A DNA stretch of 64,000 nucleotides from Aculops lycopersici (lineage: Eukaryota; Arthropoda; Arachnida; Trombidiformes; Eriophyidae): the NCBI GenBank assembly GCA_015350385.1, contig WNKI01000002.1, forward strand, positions 10,299,221-10,363,220, read 5' to 3'. The translations under genes and the position numbers were made by a program. Within the stretch, counting starts at the first letter, position 1, and every line of letters begins with the position of its first letter. Shown one piece after another: positions 13,538-23,195 of this stretch. The notes under the pieces are model-generated. The model was not told the DNA's origin and did not search any database. It saw only the letters and a list, made by a program, of their open reading frames with translations.

Positions 13538-14683
13538 ATGATTCGAATAGGACTCAGTAAATTGGCTAGGCCGGCCAAATCTATTGTAAGGCCAGTGAGT
13601 TCGCCTCTTCAAGTATTCAGTTCGTCTCTCCGGGGACAAAACAAACACTGGAATGATCAAAATTATGAAATCTCACCTCACCATTTTCGTATCATGTCCA
13701 CAATGGCGGCCACAGATTTACAAAGATCCACCAGCAAGTTAGCTGAGCAACTCATTGTTGACATCAAGAGAGAACTCAAGTCCGAGCAACAAGAGCTCGA
13801 AGAGATTGCAACCTATTATTTTGATGGCCAGGGCAAAGCTTACAGGCCAATGATTGTTATTCTGATCGGTAGAGCTTACAATCGACATCTGAAACAGGAT
13901 GTCGAGTTGTCGGAGGCACAAAAGGTGGTCGCCATGGTTGCCGAAATGATTCACACCTCGAGCTTAGTCCACGACGATGTCATAGACTCAGCTGATACAC
14001 GTAGGGGTAAACCATCGGTCAATGTTCTCTATGGACAGCGTAAATCCATTTTAGCTGGAGATTACATCCTATCTAGGGCATCGCAAATGTTGGCTCGACT
14101 AGAGAACGAGGACATACTTGTTGTACTCTCACACATCTTACTCGATTTAGTCCGAGGAGAATTTATGCAAATGAGCACCAAGCCGGGAGAGAACAAACGC
14201 TTCGATCACTACATTAGCAAGAGTTTTAAGAAGACTGCTAGTCTGATTGCCTACACGTGTAAAGCTGTAACTCTTTTGTCAGGAGCCGATGAGGCCCAGC
14301 AAGAGGCAGCTTTCGAATATGGCCGCAACTTAGGCATAGCCTTCCAATTGGTGGATGACCTACTAGATTTCGAATCGAGTCAATCGGAGTTAGGTAAGCC
14401 TGCCGCCGCGGACCTAAAGCTTGGTCTGGCCACTGCACCTGTTCTCTATGCCAGCGCTCAATTCGAGGAACTCGATGCCATGATAGCAAGACGGTTTAGT
14501 GAGCCGGGTGATGTCGAGAGAGCTTACGCATATGTTATGCGAAGCGAGGGATTGGATAAGACAAGAGAATTAGCCAAACAACATGTGAATGCCGCCTTGG
14601 AACACATCGAGGACTTATCTGACAGTGAAGAGAAACGAGCACTTATAAGCTTGGCAAATATGACAATCAATCGAAGGAAATGA
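13538..14683 (+). CDS. PDSS1: Decaprenyl/solanesyl diphosphate synthase subunit 1
   Basis: This 381-residue trans-prenyltransferase makes the polyprenyl tail of coenzyme Q in mitochondria, as the catalytic half of a heteromer with PDSS2. The sequence shows the substrate-binding GKAYRP motif (about residue 102), the first aspartate-rich motif HDDVID followed by TRRG (about 145-155), GEFMQM, and the second aspartate motif QLVDDLLDF (about 270-278). The first 50 residues are Arg/Ser-rich with few acids, as expected for a mitochondrial presequence. A second Met at residue 53 (MSTMAATD) could give a shorter form. Single exon. The gene is convergent with GFER, with 153 bp between the stop codons. 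Its partner subunit PDSS2 lies 22 kb downstream on the same strand. Confidence 0.93.
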   Translation: MIRIGLSKLARPAKSIVRPVSSPLQVFSSSLRGQNKHWNDQNYEISPHHFRIMSTMAATDLQRSTSKLAEQLIVDIKRELKSEQQELEEIATYYFDGQGKAYRPMIVILIGRAYNRHLKQDVELSEAQKVVAMVAEMIHTSSLVHDDVIDSADTRRGKPSVNVLYGQRKSILAGDYILSRASQMLARLENEDILVVLSHILLDLVRGEFMQMSTKPGENKRFDHYISKSFKKTASLIAYTCKAVTLLSGADEAQQEAAFEYGRNLGIAFQLVDDLLDFESSQSELGKPAAADLKLGLATAPVLYASAQFEELDAMIARRFSEPGDVERAYAYVMRSEGLDKTRELAKQHVNAALEHIEDLSDSEEKRALISLANMTINRRK

Positions 14684-14836
14684 AGAGTTCCAAACAGCTA
14701 TAACCACTCCTCTAATCTCATCTGATAATCTAATAACTGTCCAGAGAAATTTATAATATATATATTTGTTTTTTTAATGTTCTACAATAGAAAGATTATT
14801 TGCATAGCGACTAAATTTACTGGCCTCACTAAGATT

Positions 14837-15289
14837 TTACATGCAAGATCCATCCTTCCAACCGGTTCGCCATCTCTCATCTACCTTAGAACAATCGAAT
14901 TGTGGCTTCCTTAACTTGAGATTAACTCTATTGTGCTCCTCACAAAACCATTCGGTCAGCTCTTTACGACTGCCCAACTTTGGCGGATACTTCTCTAAAT
15001 TCCGTTGGAACCCTTGAGCACAATCACTACAGGGGTATTTCTTCGCCGTCAATCTTATCAAGGCTTCCATTTCCCTCTTCTCCTCATCACTTGGACGCAG
15101 TGGATATCGAGCTGCCGTTGTGTGGAGAAAAGTCCAAGTGTGACGCCCTAGGGTCTGCCGATCCGCCGGACAATCATGTCGCTTGGGTCCAGATGAAAAC
15201 AAATTCTTCATGTCATTTTTGATCTCTTTGCAAACTCTGTCCTGACACTCCTCGTCGTCCTTGGGCCTTCGACTCCTTGGCTTGTCCAT
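14837..15289 (-). CDS. GFER: FAD-linked sulfhydryl oxidase ALR/Erv1
   Basis: This 150-residue Erv1/ALR protein reoxidises MIA40 in the mitochondrial intermembrane space by passing electrons from thiols through FAD to cytochrome c or oxygen. The sequence shows the fold from CPADRQTLGRHTW (residues 40-52), the active-site CxxC in KYPCSDC (C87, C90), the FAD-binding HNRVN (119-123), and the structural pair C133/C149 in FDCSKVDERW and KDGSC. An N-terminal cysteine cluster (C15, C20) replaces the usual shuttle CxxC and is spaced differently (CQDRVC). The length is that of the short, complete Erv1 forms. Single exon, 190 bp downstream of the ATR stop codon on the same strand. Confidence 0.93.
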   Translation of the reverse strand: MDKPRSRRPKDDEECQDRVCKEIKNDMKNLFSSGPKRHDCPADRQTLGRHTWTFLHTTAARYPLRPSDEEKREMEALIRLTAKKYPCSDCAQGFQRNLEKYPPKLGSRKELTEWFCEEHNRVNLKLRKPQFDCSKVDERWRTGWKDGSCM

Positions 15290-15479
15290 CGAAGTGGGTT
15301 TAATACACTTTGCTTGAAGGGATTTCTTTCAGAGAGAGAGAGAGCAAGTTTTGGGTTGATTTGTCATTTGCAAAATATATTTGCAAAAATCTGCGCAAAA
15401 CAAAACAGCAACAACAACATCAGCACGTGAGGCTCACACGTCATGAGCGCTCAACTTTCGCTTTACGACTGCAGCGCCG

Positions 15480-18400
15480 TCAAACTTGGGGACACCATCC
15501 GTAATACATTTGAGCCAAATTATAAGTGTCAGTGGCCTCGGCAATTAGATTATCCACTTGTGCCTCAACTGAATACGAATCGTACAATGTCAGTGGCTTG
15601 AATTTCTTTGATCTCGGGAATCCCTTGAGTTTTCTTTCAACAACCTCGATCCTCGCCTTTGCGCCGCGATTTTCGGCCCCTCTATCATCCTCGTTGCTCC
15701 TCATCGCTCTGCTACCTGTGTCTCGCACCTTAATCCAATCACTGCAAGGATCATGCATGAAAGGCTTCAGAGTTGTTAGTAGCGCATCCTTTTCGTCCCT
15801 CATGACACGCATTGTGATCTCGCAAACCTTGCGAAAGTTGCCCTCCGTGCCCATGGGACCAAATGCAGCAACAAAGTTGTGAGATGCACGGAATGGAACG
15901 ATCTCGGGTGTTGGTAGAGCCTCGCCTTGGTGAAACAACAGGTTGAAATCGACATGTGCCACTCTACCAGTTGATGTGTCTAAGAGAATGTTATCAAGAT
16001 GCCTGTCGCCTAGACCAATGATATAGCCGCCCATGCTGATGACTGCTGTACTACGAGTGAAAGCCAGACGAGCTATGTACCAAGCAGTTGGCTCGGTGAA
16101 TCTCCTCAGGAAGTAGAGTGGTAAGACAGGCGGGGATAATAGTGGTATTTTCGTGAGGTAGAGGCGATGTAACTCTTGGGGTGTGATCGAATCTTTGCTT
16201 GGTCTTGGGAAGTAGTCATGGAGGACAAATTTGGGTATACGTTCCTTGTATAGGTGTTCTATGATACTCCTGAAGGTTTCACAGTTCGGCATCATCTCAA
16301 TGATACCAATGGTTGCCTCAAGGGGCGTAACTTGGAAGGTTGGTATCTCGAAAAACCTTGCGTTAGATTGACTGTTCCTACGAAGTATTCTATTAAGCAA
16401 GTTGAAGAACTCAATACAACGACTGTCCTTTCTCAAATCATCCCCGGCTTTACAAATGAGTTGAATCTTCTTTCCATCATCGCATTCAACAACAATCATT
16501 CTCGGTTGTTGGAGGGAATTGAAAATCTTAACTTGAGGTTGGATGTTCTTAATGAAAAATCTATTGCTCTCGGGGAATACAACATGTTTGGATAATTTGT
16601 CACCAGAAACACCACCTGTTGGGAAAATAGCTCTCAGTGTAGATTGAACTGGTGGAATGACTCTAGCGCGACTGAAGTTGAACTTCAAAGCTTGAGATGA
16701 GAGGTCCTTCAGAGTGGCGCCTTGACGGAGATTCTTCTTCTTTGATTCGGGTCTCTGTCTGTCGTTTGGTCCATGGGCTGTAGCAATCTCTGATAGTATC
16801 TTCGAAAAGTCTATAGTGTCCTTAACAATTTGTTCAACCTCAGCACCCTTTTTCCTTACACTAGCTAGTATAAATTTAGCAGCTCTCTTCCTCTCCTCGT
16901 TATCTCGATCATTCAGAAGAGCGATTAGAGACCAAGACATTTGATGTGGATATGTTGTCAACAGCAGCTCCAAGATTTCATAAGTTTTTTTGGTAACACC
17001 TGAGTGAGGATGACAAACTCTTGATAACATTAGAGATATGGCCGCCATGAAGTAGTACTTGGGTAGTGCACGCTTGAGTTCATCCATAAATCTAACTGTT
17101 GTTTCAATTCTCGAGCTAATAGATCTAGATACACCGCCAGATGTTTTTGATTTCTTTGCACCCAAGTCGAAGAATATGTTCAACATTCGAGGCATTGACT
17201 CACTAAGATAAGTGGCTCCAAACTTGAGAGAGTTACCAAATGCAATAACTGAATGTTCCATGAGCTTTGTATAAACATCCTCTCTATCCCCACTCATCAG
17301 ATTTTGGCTAAACCTCTGGGTTGAATCTTCAAGTGCCTCTTTCTCCAGTCTATCACCACATAGGTTTGGGTTTTCCATATAATAAGTAAGCAAGCGATCA
17401 TAATATCTTGCCAGTCGGAAGTAAGTTTCCTCTTGATTGACACCCAAATGAACGCATTCCTCGTACATGTAGAAAAGTGTCTCAGGAATACCATCGGCCG
17501 CCTCCTCACTAAACTGGGTGAGAAGCATCTTCAATTGTGCAAAGGATTGACGTTCGATTGGCGAAAAGCTGCTGCAGTCTTGGCAAGTGGCGGGGTCATT
17601 TAGTCTCGGGAATGGATCTTGATTCATCTTATGACTAAAGTCTTTTCTTCTCATCAGATGGACGCTTAATGGATGTTTCTTAAGCCTTTCCAAAGATAGC
17701 TTGAGACCACGTATGGCTCTAGTTTTCTCCCCTTGGTCCCACTCCAACTTTGCTTGACCCATATAAAAGCGTACTTGAAGATCCGTTGGTAGCTTGTGAA
17801 ACTCTGATCCGAAAAACTTTTGAGCTTGGGTGAGGCATAAAAATGACCGGTCAAAGTTCCGCGAGTTCCTGGCGATATCAGCACTGATAAGGCACATCTT
17901 CCCGAGTTCAATATCGATGTTTGGCTTCAAGAATGGATACTTTTTTGCTAGAACGAGACTTATTGTTTTTTGCCAGGCCATTGGTGGCTCCAGACTTCGT
18001 AAGGATGGCTGCACCAATTTGTTACGCTTGCCCCAAAGACTGAATAGAGACTTAAGCTCATTCACCAACTTTGGTCTTAGAACGTCTACAGAGTTTTCAT
18101 CGATCGTTTGGGTCGCAAACTCATTGGCATCCAAAGCCTCCAGCGATAGGGCAAAATCCTCGATCCCATGGAGAACAAGAAGATTCTGGTAGCCTCTGAA
18201 GTAGGCACTTCTATCCATCATTGCGATCGACAAGGGCTTAATTAGATGTCGTCGAACAATCTTCAATCTCTCAGGCACATCACCGCGGTTTTCTATCAGC
18301 GAATTGAGTAGATAGCCTTGGCTAACACTTGTTGATTCAAGCATTGAATCGAGTTTCTCCTCTCTGAACAGTGTTTCTAGTTTTTCCCATTTACCCAACT

Positions 18401-21400
18401 TCCAGCAAGCCTCTACAGCGGCCGGCAAGATGCTCCGCTTGAATTGCGGATATTCCGCCACGAGCTGCCTTGATTTTTCATATAGTCTGTGGATATCACC
18501 TTGATTGGAGAGACATTTCAGTGAGTCCTCGAGGAATGATTCCTTGTCCGCTCTTTGACTCAAGTCATCTAGAGATGTGCTATAACATACGAATGCCTTA
18601 TCAAATCTTCCACATGCTTCATAGTTGGCAATATCATCTGTCAATGTTGTTGGCGTAGTTCTGACCATTTCAACACCAGCTGCTTCATAGGGATCGTCTA
18701 GGGCCATATATATTCTTTGTAATGACGTAGCGTACTTGTCAAGATCTTGTTTGTTTGTGTAGAGATACTGTTCGTAATAACAAAGGGCTCTGGCGTAGGA
18801 ACGACATTTACAAGCTAAAATAGCGAGCTTGTCTAAAGGTATCTCCTGTTTGAAGCGCCTTAAATTGTCTGCATGTTTACGTCTCTCGGCACTTGGTGTT
18901 TGATTAGGTGCTCGGAAGTCAGCTTCAACTCTACTTATTGCGTCCATGACACAAAATATCATATTAGCACATTGGAAATGTAGAGTCTGCACGTTGCCTT
19001 TAACATCTTGATTATAGACAGTATCTAGGTCCTGCGTTGATACTCCAACATCCTCTTCGATTATTGCTGTGATCTCCCGTTTTATCAGAGTGTAGTCTAT
19101 ATTTTGATTGAGAATTATGTGGATGATTGTACTTGGTAACAGGAACTCCGCAAGCTTCTGATTGTATTTGAAGACATAGGTGCAGGCGTGCAAACTATCT
19201 CGCAATTTGTCCTCTCGGCATAAACTGATTAGATTTAGATAGAATTTGTCCAACCAGTCTTTGTATGAATATTGATATTCATGTTTGAACTTCTCATATA
19301 CAGGAGTGGAAAAGTCGGCATCAATTTTCTTAATGCCACCGTAGTGAGTATTTTTACATAACTCACATGCCCTCAATGCCTCTTGGGATAGCAATTTTGC
19401 AATAGTTGGATGATGGGGAATTTCAAACGTCTTGACCATAACTTGCAAGGCATAATTAGCTGATTCACTTTCATTCCTCTCATCTGAGAGCAGGGATAGC
19501 TTCAATCTTTCAATAAGATCAACGATGAATGCGGCAGTTCTTATATCGTGTGATATAGCTCTATTATCAGTGGATATATCTCCGTATATCAGATGGTCAA
19601 GACGGATGGGATTTACTGCACCCAATATGCCCAAACATTCAGCAATTAGAGTTAAGCATTCGTGGTGTTGTGTTGATGATAAAGCTAACAGAGATTGTAT
19701 AGTTCTAGATGTCAGTGGGTCCAGTGGCTCGTCGGGATTGTTCAACATATTTGCTATCAACAGGTTCTGGTTTGACTTGAGAAGTTGTTTAATCTTGGTC
19801 AGGGCGATTGTGCGGCATTTGTTGTTTTCTATCTTCATGAGAGGTAAGACGCAGTCTAGCGCAGTTTGCAAGTCTTGGAGATTATCGACACAATCTTCGC
19901 GGTGTACATAGGGTGTTAGGTGGTCGTAAACTTTCTTGAAGGATGGAATGTTGGGCAGGAAGAAAAGGGTTTTGAGTTGGTCCCTAACTCGAGGATCACT
20001 AGACCCCTTGAGCAAGAGATCGTCATAAACACTAGCAATCTCATCTGGGCAGTCTTCTACTAGGTCGTGCATAGCGACACATAGATTCATTAACAGAGTA
20101 ACTTTGGCTTCTTCTTTAAGCTTCGAAATAAATACAGCCCACATGTCTCTCAGGACCTTGTTGAGTTCTTGGTTGTCTCGTCTTGGCCTAAGCCTTAAAA
20201 GTAAGCTCAAGGTCGACAATAGTTTCACATGTATAACTTGAACCTGTTCTTTGTTCAGAAGAGTAATTAGTTTGACTAAACTCTCTAGATGTTTCAGGCT
20301 GTCAGCTGAACCCATCTCGTGTTTGTAAGCATTGAAATGGGAATCTATACCTAGGAGTATACCTATCATTGATGGGCTAAGGTAATCAATAAACTCACTA
20401 TCTTCATCGAAAGCATCTTCAAAAGGTTGGTCCGGTTCTTCTTTCTCGAACTTACTCAAAAAATATATGCCATCCTTGACCGTTTTAGGATTGATAGAGT
20501 AGTGTAAAAGTAGCCGTCCTTTAATGAAAGTGTACTTGGTTGCCAGGAGCTCCTCTAAGCTTTTTCCGCAGAGTGAGCTAATCTTGTTGAGGGAAGCGGT
20601 CATGTCAAAGTTGGATAGTTTTTTTCTAATTAGTAAGCTAACAACGATAGCTTGAATATGAGTTTGAATTAGAGTGCAAATAGATACTTGTTGACTCTTT
20701 GCTAGCTGAGTAAGGAAGGTTTCGATTGCGTTGTTGTAAATTTCTTTATGTATGAAATTGGTTATGATGATAAGTGATTGCGAAACATCGTCCCGTGTCA
20801 TAGCTCCTACATTAAAGACCTCCAGAGCCCTAGTCATATAGACAATCATTTGATTAGTTTTGGGCGACCAACCGGAACCATTACAATTGTTATTGCCCGA
20901 TCCATCACTATCCAGTGATTCTCTGGCTAGATCGTTAAGCTTGGTTAAGATTGCTTTTATGATGAGTCTTAGAAACTTGGGTTTGTGTTTTTGGAATAAT
21001 TGCGATAGGGTTAGATTCGTCTTGAGGCATAGTTGTTCTAATTCAACGAGTGCAAGATTTGCTGTGTCTCTTTTGGAAGTCAGCGCGTGAAATAGTAATA
21101 TCTTAGCCAACATAACCAGATGAGCATCGGCCTTCTCCTCGTCGACTTCGCGTCGTTCCAATATGAATTGGCCGACATTTGATATGAATCTGAAAGAATA
21201 GAACTTCAACTTTAAGTTGATGTGAGTGTTTATCACATATCCCTCTGGGAATGTGTAGGTTTGGGCCTCTGTTAAATGTTCGATGAGGTTGTGATTGTAG
21301 CCAATGTAGAGAGGTTCATACAATTCTTGGCCCAAAAAGTCGAGAACTTGTTGAAATTTCACAAAAGATTCTTGATCAAAGTACTTCCTGATACAGCTCC

Positions 21401-21482
21401 TTATCGCATTCTTTGCCTCTCCATTATCCGAGGAGTTACTAGTGCGTCGGCTATTCTGTGAATCTTGAGATTTAACAGGCAT
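15480..21482 (-). CDS. ATR: ATR checkpoint kinase (PIKK family)
   Basis: This intact 2000-codon exon encodes a PI3K-related kinase. The C-terminus identifies it as ATR. The ATP-binding region has CKAGDDLRKDSR (about residue 1690), the catalytic loop is GLGDRHLDNILL (about 1820) and the metal-binding part is HVDFNLLF (about 1843). Then come EIVPFRASHN and GPMGTEGNFR, and a FATC tail ends in MYYGWCPQV, matching the ATR pattern (LIxEATD...QMYxGW) rather than ATM, TOR or DNA-PK. The rest is helical repeats plus a FAT domain. ATR responds to RPA-coated single-stranded DNA through ATRIP and activates CHK1. Human ATR is 2644 residues, so about 640 are missing, mostly from the N-terminal HEAT region. 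An upstream exon is possible, but the ATG at 21482 begins a plausible charged N-terminus. Confidence 0.94.
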   Translation of the reverse strand: MPVKSQDSQNSRRTSNSSDNGEAKNAIRSCIRKYFDQESFVKFQQVLDFLGQELYEPLYIGYNHNLIEHLTEAQTYTFPEGYVINTHINLKLKFYSFRFISNVGQFILERREVDEEKADAHLVMLAKILLFHALTSKRDTANLALVELEQLCLKTNLTLSQLFQKHKPKFLRLIIKAILTKLNDLARESLDSDGSGNNNCNGSGWSPKTNQMIVYMTRALEVFNVGAMTRDDVSQSLIIITNFIHKEIYNNAIETFLTQLAKSQQVSICTLIQTHIQAIVVSLLIRKKLSNFDMTASLNKISSLCGKSLEELLATKYTFIKGRLLLHYSINPKTVKDGIYFLSKFEKEEPDQPFEDAFDEDSEFIDYLSPSMIGILLGIDSHFNAYKHEMGSADSLKHLESLVKLITLLNKEQVQVIHVKLLSTLSLLLRLRPRRDNQELNKVLRDMWAVFISKLKEEAKVTLLMNLCVAMHDLVEDCPDEIASVYDDLLLKGSSDPRVRDQLKTLFFLPNIPSFKKVYDHLTPYVHREDCVDNLQDLQTALDCVLPLMKIENNKCRTIALTKIKQLLKSNQNLLIANMLNNPDEPLDPLTSRTIQSLLALSSTQHHECLTLIAECLGILGAVNPIRLDHLIYGDISTDNRAISHDIRTAAFIVDLIERLKLSLLSDERNESESANYALQVMVKTFEIPHHPTIAKLLSQEALRACELCKNTHYGGIKKIDADFSTPVYEKFKHEYQYSYKDWLDKFYLNLISLCREDKLRDSLHACTYVFKYNQKLAEFLLPSTIIHIILNQNIDYTLIKREITAIIEEDVGVSTQDLDTVYNQDVKGNVQTLHFQCANMIFCVMDAISRVEADFRAPNQTPSAERRKHADNLRRFKQEIPLDKLAILACKCRSYARALCYYEQYLYTNKQDLDKYATSLQRIYMALDDPYEAAGVEMVRTTPTTLTDDIANYEACGRFDKAFVCYSTSLDDLSQRADKESFLEDSLKCLSNQGDIHRLYEKSRQLVAEYPQFKRSILPAAVEACWKLGKWEKLETLFREEKLDSMLESTSVSQGYLLNSLIENRGDVPERLKIVRRHLIKPLSIAMMDRSAYFRGYQNLLVLHGIEDFALSLEALDANEFATQTIDENSVDVLRPKLVNELKSLFSLWGKRNKLVQPSLRSLEPPMAWQKTISLVLAKKYPFLKPNIDIELGKMCLISADIARNSRNFDRSFLCLTQAQKFFGSEFHKLPTDLQVRFYMGQAKLEWDQGEKTRAIRGLKLSLERLKKHPLSVHLMRRKDFSHKMNQDPFPRLNDPATCQDCSSFSPIERQSFAQLKMLLTQFSEEAADGIPETLFYMYEECVHLGVNQEETYFRLARYYDRLLTYYMENPNLCGDRLEKEALEDSTQRFSQNLMSGDREDVYTKLMEHSVIAFGNSLKFGATYLSESMPRMLNIFFDLGAKKSKTSGGVSRSISSRIETTVRFMDELKRALPKYYFMAAISLMLSRVCHPHSGVTKKTYEILELLLTTYPHQMSWSLIALLNDRDNEERKRAAKFILASVRKKGAEVEQIVKDTIDFSKILSEIATAHGPNDRQRPESKKKNLRQGATLKDLSSQALKFNFSRARVIPPVQSTLRAIFPTGGVSGDKLSKHVVFPESNRFFIKNIQPQVKIFNSLQQPRMIVVECDDGKKIQLICKAGDDLRKDSRCIEFFNLLNRILRRNSQSNARFFEIPTFQVTPLEATIGIIEMMPNCETFRSIIEHLYKERIPKFVLHDYFPRPSKDSITPQELHRLYLTKIPLLSPPVLPLYFLRRFTEPTAWYIARLAFTRSTAVISMGGYIIGLGDRHLDNILLDTSTGRVAHVDFNLLFHQGEALPTPEIVPFRASHNFVAAFGPMGTEGNFRKVCEITMRVMRDEKDALLTTLKPFMHDPCSDWIKVRDTGSRAMRSNEDDRGAENRGAKARIEVVERKLKGFPRSKKFKPLTLYDSYSVEAQVDNLIAEATDTYNLAQMYYGWCPQV

Positions 21483-22220
21483 AATTCCCTCTTGATATCT
21501 TCCACAAGTTGAACATAAAAGTTAGATGGGCTTAGATCAACAAGTATAATATATATATCTGATTGCAGGCTGATTGTGTTGTGCAACAAATTATCGAAAG
21601 GGGCAATTGTTGGTAATACCGATAGATTACTAGTCCAACTATGGGTTGATCGGATTCTAAACATGATCACTAGAATCGGGTGATAGGTTAATCGCAGCAA
21701 CCTTGCATATCCAGATCCTAGGGATCCCAAAGTGAGAAATCAGACGGATTGTTTTCTGCTACTTTTGTTCACACTTTCGCATCCATTCGACTTTGCGGCA
21801 CTTTTGTGCTGCTGGTTGGTCAGCCACTTGGTAACGCGCGTGGAATATGCAAAATCTCATTGAATTCTAATGGACATTTGCCCTTTTAACACGCGTCAGC
21901 AACCTGGTGCAACACGAGACGCCAAACCAGCGGCACCGGCGAAGATGTTCGCTGTAAAATCTCAGAGAATCAGGCCCAGCGGTAGCACACAGTTTACAAT
22001 CCACACATGCGAAAGGCATGCAATGATGGCGCCACGCACAACTACTGCGAAGAGTAGTGCACAAACATGTGGGAGAACGCGTACTAATTTGTAAAAATAC
22101 AAGAGAGAAAGAAATCAATTGCAGAGCGCATGCGGTGAAGTTTGTTTACAATTCTAGATCTAGGTATCACATTAATTAACTTTATAAAAATCTATCAAAA
22201 TTTATCAAAACACTCTCATC
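21483..22220. other. Divergent ATR/PARL intergenic region
   Basis: These 738 bp lie between the head-to-head ATR (minus) and PARL (plus) start codons. It must hold both promoters. It has TATATATA at about 21550 and AT-rich DNA just before PARL. I see no conserved open frame. If ATR has a missing N-terminal exon, it would be here. Confidence 0.55.
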
Positions 22221-23087
22221 ATGTCAGCCCTGAGGCTATTGATAAGGCCGACACTATTCACAGTTGGCGTTTGTGGAACATGTTTCTGTGGAGCAGCCAT
22301 TATGCAACATGAGAATAGATCAAAATTCTATTTGTTTCGAAGGCGTCAGCAATCCCAAATGCAAGATTGGATGTCGAATGTCCAAAGACAGAAAGAAGAT
22401 TTTTTAGGTAAATTTATTGCCCTTAGGAAACAAGTAAACAGATGGGCTAGTAATCTGACAATAGGCGAGAAGATAGCTGGAGGTACAATATTTGCAAATT
22501 TTCTAGTTCTTTGCGCTTGGAGAGTGCGAAGTTTTCAACCTGTCATGGAAACATTCTTTGTCAGTCAAATTTCATTAACCAAGATCAGATTATCTCCAAT
22601 GATTTTATCTTGTTTCAGTCATGCAGCACCCCTACACTTTGCATTCAACATGTACGCCCTGTATTCGTTTTCAAATATTGCAACTGCCCTCCTGGGACCC
22701 GAGCAACTAGTGGGGTTATTCCTAAGCGCTGGCGCCTTTTCATCTCTTACAAGTTTAGCCCATCGTCTCGTCACAAAACGACCCTTCCCATCCCTAGGAG
22801 CCTCAGGAGCAATACTTGGCGTGATAGCCTACATTTGTATGACAAGACCTGATAGTGAATTATTATTATTTTTTATCCCCATCTCAGCTGGAAATGCAAT
22901 TAAGTCACTGATAGCCATTGATCTTATAGGCTTAATAGCTAAATGGAAACTAATAGACCACGCAGCACATCTTGGTGGCTCGGCCTTTGGAGTCTGGTAC
23001 GCTCTTCAGGGTGAACAGCTATTCTACAGATATCGGCGGAATGTAGTAGATAAGTATTTAGAATACAAGCCGAAGCGAGCTGATTAA
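22221..23087 (+). CDS. PARL: PARL-type mitochondrial rhomboid protease
   Basis: This 288-residue intramembrane serine protease of the mitochondrial inner membrane corresponds to human PARL and Drosophila rhomboid-7, which process PINK1, PGAM5 and related clients. The rhomboid core is visible: SHAAPLHFAFNMYAL (residues 133-147), the catalytic serine S195 in SLGASGAILG, and the catalytic histidine H250 in DHAAHLGGSAFG, with hydrophobic helices between. An extra N-terminal membrane segment (residues 6-28) precedes a basic linker, the 1+6 topology of PARL. Human PARL is about 379 residues, and the missing part is mostly the N-terminal regulatory region. Single exon, convergent with the cuticle protein gene with 108 bp between the coding ends. 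Confidence 0.92.
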   Translation: MSALRLLIRPTLFTVGVCGTCFCGAAIMQHENRSKFYLFRRRQQSQMQDWMSNVQRQKEDFLGKFIALRKQVNRWASNLTIGEKIAGGTIFANFLVLCAWRVRSFQPVMETFFVSQISLTKIRLSPMILSCFSHAAPLHFAFNMYALYSFSNIATALLGPEQLVGLFLSAGAFSSLTSLAHRLVTKRPFPSLGASGAILGVIAYICMTRPDSELLLFFIPISAGNAIKSLIAIDLIGLIAKWKLIDHAAHLGGSAFGVWYALQGEQLFYRYRRNVVDKYLEYKPKRAD

Positions 23088-23195
23088 ACACCTTAATTCT
23101 AGTCATAATCACAATCAAATGTGGTGCAAACTGAAAAGTATCTGGCAAATTTATTTGGCGGTTATCAACCATATTATAGAAGAGGTGCGGTATAC

